Source: Thermoleophilaceae bacterium (lineage in GTDB: Bacteria; Actinomycetota; Thermoleophilia; Solirubrobacterales; Thermoleophilaceae). From it: DNA of 12,613 nt. Under the pieces are notes generated by a model. It did not search any database. It was given only the letters and a program-made list of their open reading frames with translations, and was not told the origin of the DNA. The stretch is taken from assembly GCA_013813135.1 (NCBI GenBank), contig JACCSF010000332.1, positions 1-12,613 of the forward strand. Direction: 5' to 3'. Of this stretch, positions 7,622-12,613 are shown piece after piece. Position 1 is the first letter of the stretch. The number at the start of each line of letters is the position of its first letter. A program made the translations under genes and the position numbers.

Positions 7622-7987
7622 TCAGCGCTTGGGCTGCCAGAAGGCGACTTCACCGGCCGCTGGCGCGGCGACCACGCTGCGCCAGCCGGCCGGGCCTTCG
7701 CGCGGCTCGAGCAGGACCGACGCGCCGAGCGCCTGCGCGCGCTCGGTGGCGTCGGCGATCTCGCCGACTTCGACGTAGGGCAGCCAGAGCGGGCGGTCGG
7801 AGCGGCATTCGACGATGCCGCCGCCCAGCCCTCGGTCGCCCAGGTCGAGAGCGAGATAGGAGCCGTGGGGGTCGTTGATCCGCTCCGGATTCCAGCCGCA
7901 AGCCTGCGCGTAGAAGCCGAGCGCGCCCGGCAGGTCGCCGGTGTGCAGCTCCAGGTGGACCACGGGTGTGGAGGAGTCGGGCTTCAT
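7622..7987 (-). CDS. VOC-family protein (glyoxalase-like)
   Basis: Single-chain vicinal-oxygen-chelate fold protein of 121 aa; activity unknown. It begins MKPDSSTPVVHLELHTGDLP, where H11 could be the first metal ligand, followed by GALGFYAQACGW, the usual helix after the first strand. The second module includes LPYVEVGEIADATERAQALG, and it ends AAPAAGEVAFWQPKR, where the usual DPxGN turn is replaced by APAAGE and the closing glutamate is absent or shifted. Start ATG 7985-7987 (minus) has a purine-rich GGGTAAGG just upstream. The gene is divergent from the sigma factor gene, with only 26 bases between the chosen starts, so the two promoters must overlap each other or the coding sequences. It converges on the GDPD gene with a 7-base gap and no visible terminator. 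Confidence 0.85.
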   Translation of the reverse strand: MKPDSSTPVVHLELHTGDLPGALGFYAQACGWNPERINDPHGSYLALDLGDRGLGGGIVECRSDRPLWLPYVEVGEIADATERAQALGASVLLEPREGPAGWRSVVAAPAAGEVAFWQPKR

Positions 7988-8013
7988 GCCTTACCCTCTT
8001 GGACCGCCCTCGG

Positions 8014-9150
8014 ATGCCAAACTCATCGCAGCAAATGCCCAATCCTTCGACAAGCGCGACGACTCAGGAGCGAGATCTGCTCCAGGCGGCCAGCGGCGGT
8101 GATGAGCAGGCGTTTGGCCGCCTGGTCGAGCCCTACCGCTCGGAGCTGCAGGCGCACTGCTACCGGATGCTCGGCTCTGTGCACGATGCGGAGGACGCGC
8201 TCCAGGACGCGCTGCTGAGGGCCTGGAAGGCGCTGGCTCGGTTCGAGGGCCGCAGCTCGCTGCGGTCGTGGCTCTACACGATCTCCACGAACACCTGCCT
8301 GAACTCGATCGAGCGGCGTCCCAAGCGGGTGCTTCCGATCGACTACGGCCCCGCCGCCGATCCCCACGACGGCCTCGGCCTGCCGCCGATCGAGTCGGTG
8401 TGGGTCGAGCCGTTTCCGGACGAAGGGCTGGGCCTCGAGGATGGCTATGCGGCCCCGGAGGCCCGCTACGAGCTGCGCGAGAGCGTGGAGCTCGCGTTCG
8501 TCGCGGCGCTCCAGTACCTACCGGCCAACCAGCGTGCCGTGCTGATCCTGCGCGAGGTGCTCGGCTTCTCGGCGAACGAGGTCGCGGAGTCGCTCGACAC
8601 CTCGGTCGCGTCGGTGAACAGCGCTCTCCAACGAGCCCGCAAGACCGTCGACGACCGCCTCCCCGAAGAGAGCCAGCAGGCGACCTTGCGCTCGCTCGAC
8701 GACCAGCAGCTGCGCGACGTCGTGGAGGGCTACATGGACGCTATGCAGCGTGGCGACGTCGAGGCGGTCGTGGCCATGCTCGCGGAGGACGCGGCCTGGT
8801 CGATGCCACCGCTGCCGGCTTGGTTTGCCGGTCGCGACGGACTCCGCGAGTTCATGAAGCGCGGCCCGCTCTCAGGCGACTGGCGCTGGCGCCACCTCCC
8901 CACGCAGGCGAACGGGCAGCCCGCGGTCGCCAGCTATGCCTGGTACGCCGAGGACGACGCCTACCGCCTGTTCTCGATCGACGTGTTCACGCTCGAGGGC
9001 CCACGCATCAAGTCGATCACCTCGTTCATCACGCGCTCGACGCTCAGTCGCGACCAGCTGTTCTACGAGCGCTACCCCGAGCAGCCCATGGACGATTCGA
9101 ATCTCAGCGTCGAGCCGGCGCGGTTCGGCCTGCCCGAGCTGCTGGACTGA
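8014..9150 (+). CDS. ECF-type RNA polymerase sigma factor, SigX5-like, with C-terminal SnoaL-like domain
   Basis: Sigma-70 family factor directing RNA polymerase to a specific promoter set. With ATG 8014 the protein is 378 aa. Region 2 spans about 20-100, with HCYRMLGSVHDAEDALQDAL and FEGRSSLRSWLYTISTNTCL. A linker follows with YGPAADPHDGLG and the LGLEDGYAAPEARYELRESVE segment typical of the SigX5 (TIGR02960) type. Region 4 spans about 155-212 (LPANQRAVLILREVLGFSANEVAESL, then TSVASVNSALQRARK). Residues 232-345 form a SnoaL/NTF2-like domain (VVEGYMDAMQRGDVEAVVAMLAEDA, MPPLPAWFAGRD), as in SigJ/ECF41-like factors where this domain modulates activity without a membrane anti-sigma. ATG 8035 is an equally possible start; neither has a clear Shine-Dalgarno. 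GTG 7966 would overlap the divergent VOC gene. A VOC gene follows after 37 bases. Confidence 0.92.
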   Translation: MPNSSQQMPNPSTSATTQERDLLQAASGGDEQAFGRLVEPYRSELQAHCYRMLGSVHDAEDALQDALLRAWKALARFEGRSSLRSWLYTISTNTCLNSIERRPKRVLPIDYGPAADPHDGLGLPPIESVWVEPFPDEGLGLEDGYAAPEARYELRESVELAFVAALQYLPANQRAVLILREVLGFSANEVAESLDTSVASVNSALQRARKTVDDRLPEESQQATLRSLDDQQLRDVVEGYMDAMQRGDVEAVVAMLAEDAAWSMPPLPAWFAGRDGLREFMKRGPLSGDWRWRHLPTQANGQPAVASYAWYAEDDAYRLFSIDVFTLEGPRIKSITSFITRSTLSRDQLFYERYPEQPMDDSNLSVEPARFGLPELLD

Positions 9151-9187
9151 CCGATCAGTTTCAGCCCTTCGGCGGGTCTTCACTGGC

Positions 9188-9559
9188 ATGTTCACCAACA
9201 CAGAGGCATTCAGCGGCTTCGCCGTCGACGACGTCGACAAGGCGCGCCGGTTCTACGAAGAGACGCTCGGTCTGAAGACGTCCGAGGAAAACGGCATGCT
9301 GACGTTGCACATCGCCGGCGACCGGCCGACGCTCGTCTACCCCAAGCCCGGCCATTCGCCGGCCGACTACACGATCCTCAACTTCCCGGTCGACGACATC
9401 GACGAGGCCGTCGACGAGCTGACCAAGCGCGGCGTGGAGTTCGAGCGCTACGAGGGCTCCGGCCAGGACGACAAGGGCGTCTTCCGCGCGGAAGGGCCCC
9501 CGATCGCCTGGTTCAAAGACCCCGCCGGCAACGTGCTGTCGGTGATCCAGCTGGACTAA
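9188..9559 (+). CDS. VOC-family protein, glyoxalase/bleomycin-resistance type
   Basis: A 123-aa VOC protein. It opens MFTNTEAFSGFAVDDVDKAR, then FYEETLGLKTSEENG. The central PADYTILNFPVDDIDEAVDE starts the second beta-alpha-beta-beta-beta module, and the chain closes with WFKDPAGNVLSVIQLD, the canonical DPxGN turn. In both modules the usual metal-ligand positions look altered (FAVDD and LNFPVDD in place of H), so it may not bind metal like a classical glyoxalase. The start ATG 9188 is preceded by a poor Shine-Dalgarno (GGCGGGTC about 13 bases upstream). The sigma-factor stop lies 37 bases upstream on the same strand, so an operon or a sigma-controlled promoter in the gap is plausible. Its TAA at 9557-9559 overlaps the cupin TAG on the other strand (9556-9558). 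Function is not assignable beyond the fold. Confidence 0.88.
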   Translation: MFTNTEAFSGFAVDDVDKARRFYEETLGLKTSEENGMLTLHIAGDRPTLVYPKPGHSPADYTILNFPVDDIDEAVDELTKRGVEFERYEGSGQDDKGVFRAEGPPIAWFKDPAGNVLSVIQLD

Positions 9560-10065
9560 ACCGGCTCGCCGGGAAGGAGCAGATCGAAGCGCTCGACCAG
9601 CCCCGGCACGCTGTCGGGGTTCATCTCGAGCTCGTAGCGGGCGCAGAGCTCGCCGAGCTGCTGCGGCTCGGCCTGGGCGGCGCCGCCCAGGTCGACGAGC
9701 TCGTCGAAGAAGCGCTCGAAGCCGGCGGGCGAGATGATCTCCAGGAGCCTCGCCGGCTCGTCGCCCGCGTTCCAGAACGTGTGCCACTGGTTGCGCGGCT
9801 TGAAGATCAGGTCGCCAGGGCCGCCGACGATCACCTCGTCGCCCAGCAGCGCTCCGACGCGTCCCTCGAGGACGTAGCTGTACTCGTCCTCGCGGGTGTG
9901 CCGGTGGAGCGGCGCGGCCAGCGCGCGTGGCGGCATCGGATGCTCGACCAGGGAGAACCCGCCGCAGGCCTCCTCGCCGTCGATCATGAAGCGGACCCCG
10001 ATGCTTCCAAGGAAGCCCGCCTTGCCGTCCTGCGGACCTACGACCTTGGCCCCCGTGGTCTCCAT
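9556..10065 (-). CDS. Cupin-domain protein
   Basis: A 169-aa single-domain cupin, probably a small metal-binding beta-barrel protein; reaction unknown. Cupin motif 1 is PLHRHTREDEYSYVLEG, with H54, H56 and E61 at metal-ligand spacing. Motif 2 is GDLIFKPRNQWHTFWN, with P90, H95 and N99. A helical tail of about 50 residues (FERFFDELVDLGGA, then ELGELCARYELEMNPDSVPG-like sequence) follows, as in cupins of actinobacterial quercetin-dioxygenase-like groups. The ATG at 10063-10065 (minus) has AAGGAG about 7 bases upstream, which fixes the start. It is divergent from a TetR gene over an 81-base gap containing a strong promoter for this gene, so TetR is the likely repressor. The stop codon interlocks with that of the convergent VOC gene, leaving no room for a terminator between them. 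Confidence 0.88.
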   Translation of the reverse strand: METTGAKVVGPQDGKAGFLGSIGVRFMIDGEEACGGFSLVEHPMPPRALAAPLHRHTREDEYSYVLEGRVGALLGDEVIVGGPGDLIFKPRNQWHTFWNAGDEPARLLEIISPAGFERFFDELVDLGGAAQAEPQQLGELCARYELEMNPDSVPGLVERFDLLLPGEPV

Positions 10066-10100
10066 TGCCGACTCCTTTGAATGGACAGTAGTGTTGCGTG

Positions 10101-10130
10101 AACCTACATGGGTCCCGGGCGATCTGTCAA
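10101..10130 (-). promoter_or_regulatory. Sigma70-like promoter of the cupin gene
   Basis: On the minus strand TTGACA (complement of 10125-10130) is followed by an 18-base spacer and TAGGTT (complement of 10101-10106). The -35 is a perfect consensus and the -10 matches 4 of 6 bases. Transcription would start about 30 bases before the cupin ATG. The -10 overlaps an imperfect inverted sequence, GTT-GCGTG-AAC, which might be part of the TetR operator; that is inference. Confidence 0.6.
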
Positions 10131-10146
10131 GATTGGTGCGACAATT

Positions 10147-10761
10147 ATGCCCGACGAAAAGCGGCCTTACCGCAAGCAACGGCGCGCCGAGCTCGAGGCG
10201 CAGACCCGGCAGCGGATCACCGAGAGCGCCGCCGAACTGCACGGGACGCTTGGCCCGTCGCGCACGTCGATCAGCGCGATAGCTGAGCACGCGGGCGTGC
10301 GCCGCTCCACGGTCTATCGCCATTTCCCCGACGAGCTCGCTCTGTTCGCCGCCTGCACCGCTCACTGGATGGCCTCCAACCCCATTCCCGATCTCGGCGC
10401 ATGGGCGGCGAGAGCGGACCCCAACGCGCGCCTGACCGCGGCGCTCGAGGAGCTGTACGCCTACTACCGGGCAACGGAGCTCATGATGTACAACCTCCAC
10501 CGCGACGAGGCCACCGTGCCCAGCGTGAGGCACTTCTTCCGCGGCTACCGCGACTTTGCCGCGGCCGCCCAGGACGTCCTGATGCGCGGCAGAGGCCTGC
10601 GGGGGCGCGCCCGCCGGCGCGTGCGTGCCGCGACCGGCCACGCCCTCGCCTTCACGACATGGCGTTCGCTGGCGCGGGAGCACTCGTTGGACGACGGCGA
10701 GGCCGTCGACCTGATGGCCCGCCTGGTTGCCGCGGCCGGGACCGGCGGGCGACGCGCTTGA
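10147..10761 (+). CDS. TetR-family transcriptional regulator
   Basis: A 204-aa one-component repressor. The N-terminal domain (about 10-60) begins with a basic stretch, KRPYRKQRRAELEAQTRQRI, and has the canonical helix-turn-helix TSISAIAEHAGVRRSTVYRHF (about 40-60), followed by PDELALFAAC. The variable ligand-binding and dimerisation domain (70-204) is helical, with YYRATELMMYNLHRDEA and a C-terminal helix around LDDGEAVDLMARLVAAA. The start ATG 10147 gives the usual short basic lead. An upstream in-frame ATG at 10108 would add 13 residues inside the cupin promoter. Neither has a Shine-Dalgarno, so leaderless translation is possible. The divergent arrangement with the cupin gene suggests that it controls that gene and itself. 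It ends 4 bases before the convergent hydrolase stop. The ligand is unknown. Confidence 0.93.
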   Translation: MPDEKRPYRKQRRAELEAQTRQRITESAAELHGTLGPSRTSISAIAEHAGVRRSTVYRHFPDELALFAACTAHWMASNPIPDLGAWAARADPNARLTAALEELYAYYRATELMMYNLHRDEATVPSVRHFFRGYRDFAAAAQDVLMRGRGLRGRARRRVRAATGHALAFTTWRSLAREHSLDDGEAVDLMARLVAAAGTGGRRA

Positions 10762-10765
10762 CGCC

Positions 10766-11387
10766 TTACCTGACGGCCTGACCGACGACGCGGGGCAGCC
10801 ATCCCTGTACCGCGGCGGCCACCGCTTCGAGGTCGGTCCTCAAGCTGTGGTCGCCCGGTACCTGCACCACCTCGCGGTGCGGGCCAGGCGGCGGCATGCC
10901 GAACGGGTCGCGCTCGCCCTGAACCACCAGCGTCGGGACCGTCACGGCGTCGAGCTCGGGCAAGCGGCTCTTTGCCGTGTCGGCCCGGCCGGGCGGGTGC
11001 ACGGGGAACGCGAGGCACAGCACGCCGACCGCGCCGGTCGCCTCGGCGGTGCGGCAGGCCACGCGCGCGCCGAGAGAGCGGCCGCCGACGATCAGCGGTA
11101 GCCCATGGAGGTCGCCCCCACGCAGGTGGTCGACCACGGCCGTCCAGGCGGCGTCGAGCTGGCGCGCCGGCGCGGGGGAGCGTCGCCCGGCCACGCGGTA
11201 GGGCTGCTCGACGAGCGCGACGCTCACGCCCTCCGCGCTCGCCACGCCCGTTACCGCCACGAGGTCCTGCGAGGACACCCCGCCACCCGCTCCATGACCG
11301 AGGACCAGCGCCGCCTTGGGCTCGTCCGCGGGATGCAGGTGGGCGTTCGCCGGACCCCTTCGGGGTGTCGACCTCGACGAGCGTCAT
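10766..11387 (-). pseudogene. Alpha/beta-fold hydrolase (KAN-family/dienelactone-hydrolase-like), frameshifted near its start
   Basis: Small serine hydrolase of unknown substrate. ATG 11385-11387 opens MTLVEVDTPKG, then the frame breaks at about 11350-11360. One base less in the coding sequence (GGGGTCC to GGGGCC) joins it to PANAHLHPADEPKAALVLGH, GAGGG and VSSQDLVAVTGVASAEGVS, giving a 206-aa protein of normal family length. The oxyanion HGAGGG segment, the nucleophile elbow GGRSLGAR (GxSxG), the acid in VQGERDPFG and the histidine in VPGDHSLR are all intact. The start overlaps the PNPOx stop as ATGA, consistent with the last gene of a three-gene operon. Translation could restart at GTG 11278, but that would lack the oxyanion loop. 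The break lies beside the hairpin ACCCC-TTC-GGGGT, so both a read error and a true mutation are possible. All other catalytic parts look undecayed. Confidence 0.82.
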
Positions 11388-11860
11388 GCGGCCAGGGTCA
11401 CCGGCGTCCGCTGGTCGACGCCCCGGCTGGCGGGATCGAGGACAGAGTGCTCGCACGCGGTGGCTCGGTAGAGCCGATGCAGAGCGGGCTCAGCCACCTC
11501 CGCAGCGTTCCACTCCCGCGCCCCGTGCGCCTGCGAGCGCCGCGAGAAGACCTCGATGCCGCGCTCGAGGTCCAGGCCGGCCAGCTCCTCGGCGAGGGCC
11601 GACATGTACACGGCCTGACCCTGGCCGACCTGTGCCTGCGAGTCGAAGATGACGATGCTCATTTGGGGGCGCACGGCAAGGTTGCGCGAGTGCGTGGCCT
11701 CCGGAGACGAGACCCAGAAGTAGTTGGTGTACGCCGCGGCCGCGTAGTAGACGGGCGACGCCCACGGCCGCCCCTCTCGATCGGCGGTGCCGAGGGTCAT
11801 GTAGAGGTTGGAGTCGACGATCGCCCTGGCGGCGGCGCCGAGTTCGTGCGGGTCATCCAT
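11384..11860 (-). CDS. Pyridoxamine 5'-phosphate oxidase-family (split-barrel flavin-binding) protein
   Basis: A 158-aa PNPOx-like split beta-barrel protein that probably binds FMN, or F420 as many actinobacterial relatives do; reaction unknown. The typical start is visible: ARAIVDSNLYMTLGTADREG, then RPWASPVYYA, which matches the flavin-phosphate loop region. FWVSSPEATHSRNLAVRPQM and SIVIFDSQAQVGQGQAVYM follow, the usual strand-turn-strand of this family. The C-terminus LHRLYRATACEHSVLDPAS is characteristic of the small stand-alone family members, not of true PdxH. The ATG at 11858-11860 (minus) lies inside the end of the upstream VOC gene (8-base overlap). Its stop overlaps the start of the hydrolase gene (ATGA). 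Tight packing shows a single transcription unit. Confidence 0.9.
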   Translation of the reverse strand: MDDPHELGAAARAIVDSNLYMTLGTADREGRPWASPVYYAAAAYTNYFWVSSPEATHSRNLAVRPQMSIVIFDSQAQVGQGQAVYMSALAEELAGLDLERGIEVFSRRSQAHGAREWNAAEVAEPALHRLYRATACEHSVLDPASRGVDQRTPVTLAA

Positions 11861-12221
11861 TGGGTTCCTGGTAGAGCCCGATCACGTTGCCTCCGGGGTC
11901 GCGGAACCGGGCGGTGATCTCGGGATCGTCGACCCCGATCGGTTGCACGATCTCGCCTCCGTGAGCCTTCACGGCCTCGACCGCCGCGGCCACGCTGTCG
12001 ACCCATATGTAGATCAGCAGGCCGGGCTCCGGCGACGGCGGCCGGCCGGTCACCCAGGCTCCGCTGACCTCCCTCGTGGGGTCGTCGAAGGCGATCGCCC
12101 CGTCGCCGCGCTGCCTGATCCGCCAGCCGAAGACCTGCTCGTAGAAGTCGGCCGAGCGGCGCGGGTCGACCGCCGGTATCTCGACGTAACAGACCTTGCC
12201 GTTCGCCAGGGTCGGAGGCAT
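11853..12221 (-). CDS. VOC-family protein, glyoxalase type
   Basis: A 122-aa VOC protein and first gene of the minus-strand unit. It reads MPPTLANGKVCYVEIPAVDP, then RRSADFYEQVFGWRIRQRGDG in module one; IYIWVDSVAAAVEAVKAHGG, then ITARFRDPGGNVIGLYQEP in module two. E14 and E118 (LYQE) sit at classical metal-ligand positions, but the other two sites look substituted. Relatives with this IPAVD/SADFYEQVFGW wording are common in Actinomycetota, often listed as CFP30-like or predicted enzymes related to lactoylglutathione lyase. The ATG 12219-12221 (minus) lacks a clear Shine-Dalgarno. A TACGAT sequence 8 bases upstream could be a -10 box for a leaderless or near-leaderless transcript. The 3' end overlaps the PNPOx start by 8 bases, so co-translation is likely. 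Confidence 0.9.
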   Translation of the reverse strand: MPPTLANGKVCYVEIPAVDPRRSADFYEQVFGWRIRQRGDGAIAFDDPTREVSGAWVTGRPPSPEPGLLIYIWVDSVAAAVEAVKAHGGEIVQPIGVDDPEITARFRDPGGNVIGLYQEPNG

Positions 12222-12246
12222 GCCGGTCGATCGTACCGATGAGTCC

Positions 12247-12318
12247 TGGCCGGATTTGAGGTCTTAGGGCGCATGGCGAGATTTCGCGCCACAGTCGCGC
12301 CCCGCGGCGGGGATTTCA
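12247..12318. repeat. Three GATTT-centred near-repeats in the VOC/yceI intergenic region
   Basis: In the 170-base gap between the divergent VOC and yceI starts, the + strand shows GGCCGGATTTGAGG, GGCGAGATTTCGCG and GGCGGGGATTTCAAG, with GATTT at 12253, 12280 and 12312 (spacing 27 and 32). The last overlaps the palindrome CCCCGC-G-GCGGGG (12300-12312). A regulator-binding array is possible, as is chance in GC-rich DNA with rare AT triplets. The rest of the gap shows nothing I recognise. Confidence 0.3.
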
Positions 12319-12391
12319 AGCTGCCGATCAGCGCGGAGAACCGCGACGGCGCCGGCGTCGCCGCGGAGCGGTGTCCACGTAACCTCACGGC

Positions 12392-12490
12392 ATGGCGGAC
12401 ACCTGGATCTTCGAACCCGGGCATACCGAGGCCGAGTTCCGAGCTCGCCACACGATGGTCATGTGGGCCCCGTGTCGCCCGAGAGCCTAG
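12392..12490 (+). pseudogene. YceI-family protein, truncated N-terminal fragment
   Basis: ATG 12392 opens MADTWIFEPGHTEAEFRARH, then TMVMW. This matches the N-terminus of actinobacterial YceI-domain proteins (lipocalin-like beta-barrel, polyisoprenoid-binding), where WxxxPxHTxxxFxxRHMMV is normally followed by VRGxF and about 150 further residues. Here the similarity stops after residue 25. A short unrelated tail (APCRPRA) leads to TAG at 12488-12490, directly beside the IS630-type sequence. The reading is that the gene was cut by that element or by a rearrangement at its edge. No ribosome-binding site is evident. Only about 25 residues support the family call, so it is probable, not certain. 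Confidence 0.65.
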
Positions 12491-12613
12491 TAGACCCGTC
12501 CAGAAGTTCTGATCGTTAGGCGGCGAGCTGGAGCTGAGGTTCGCGATCGGCGATGCGGGCGAGGACGCGCTCGAGGTCACGGCGGGTGAAGGTCCACTCG
12601 AACGGCCGGGCGA
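12491..12613 (-). mobile_element. IS630-family element, one end (rest outside window)
   Basis: A transposase 3' end (12516-12613) and about 25 bases of non-coding end, TAGACCCGTCCAGAAGTTCT at 12491-12510 and a few more. IS630/Tc1 elements insert at TA. TA dinucleotides occur at 12488 and 12491, so the junction is probably there, but the other end and its inverted repeat are not in view. The exact boundary is uncertain. Confidence 0.6.
12516..12613 (-). CDS. IS630-family transposase, C-terminal fragment (5' end outside window)
   Basis: The last 32 codons on the minus strand read ARPFEWTFTRRDLERVLARI and then ADREPQLQLAA, ending at TAA 12516-12518. The F-x-W-x-F-T-R-x-D-L-x-x-x-L-A-R-I pattern is the usual C-terminus of IS630-type DDE transposases, after the catalytic domain. 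The catalytic DDE residues lie to the right of the window. Codon use is as GC-rich as its neighbours, so the element is native to this type of genome. Only this short piece is available, but the wording is distinctive. Confidence 0.75.
   Translation of the reverse strand, partial: ARPFEWTFTRRDLERVLARIADREPQLQLAA

Noticed and set aside
5571..7778. A 735-codon plus-strand open frame across the substrate-binding pseudogene and the GDPD gene
   Set aside because: Low-complexity Arg/Ala/Pro sequence in another frame of a gene with a signal peptide and GDPD motifs; no start context.
9556..10683. Extension of the cupin frame upstream to 375 codons
   Set aside because: The added part overlaps the TetR gene on the other strand and has no cupin-like sequence; AAGGAG and the promoter place the start at 10065.
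10545..11456. A 303-codon minus-strand frame over the hydrolase
   Set aside because: Only its segment after MTLVEVDTPKG is real for 11 residues; the rest is the out-of-frame reading caused by the frameshift.
1..12613. CRISPR arrays, toxin-antitoxin pairs, phage genes or biosynthetic clusters
   Set aside because: No regularly spaced identical repeats and no proteins of these types were seen; the genes are housekeeping or small accessory enzymes.

Overview
The window is about 70% GC and reads like an actinobacterial chromosome. The gene families suggest Thermoleophilia, order Solirubrobacterales: a SigX5-type sigma factor with a fused SnoaL domain, GH15 beside 6-phosphogluconolactonase, VOC/PNPOx/hydrolase strings and an IS630 transposase ending in LQLAA. 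This placement is inferred from protein style, not measured. GTG starts and 4-base stop/start overlaps are common.

Layout. Positions 1-2465 (+) hold the end of cytochrome c oxidase subunit I (ctaD), heme A synthase (ctaA) and heme O synthase (ctaB). These form a coherent aa3 oxidase and heme A maturation block. Positions 2537-6312 (-) are read from right to left. They hold a decayed ABC-type substrate-binding protein, 6-phosphogluconolactonase (pgl), a GH15 trehalase/glucoamylase-like enzyme that overlaps pgl by 4 bases, and a small VOC protein broken by a G-run frameshift. ctaB close to oxidative pentose phosphate genes recalls the common actinobacterial ctaB-tkt-tal-zwf-opcA-pgl neighbourhood, but tkt, tal, zwf and opcA are absent here.

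Positions 6406-7987 hold a secreted glycerophosphodiester phosphodiesterase with a calcium-loop insertion, and a convergent VOC gene. Positions 8014-9559 (+) hold the SigX5-like sigma factor and a VOC protein. Positions 9556-10761 hold a cupin and a divergent TetR regulator, with a good promoter for the cupin between them. Positions 10766-12221 (-) form a tightly overlapped operon VOC -> PNPOx-like flavoprotein -> alpha/beta hydrolase, the last with a frameshift. The right edge holds the first ~25 codons of a YceI-family gene, cut off next to the end of an IS630-family element that runs off the window.

Most genes belong to known families. I see no CRISPR array, RNA gene, phage module or clearly new multi-gene system. 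The notable points are four broken genes, four separate VOC proteins within 10 kb, the calcium-loop GDPD, the sigma factor with an attached SnoaL domain, and a small set of GATTT-centred repeats in the VOC/yceI intergenic region.
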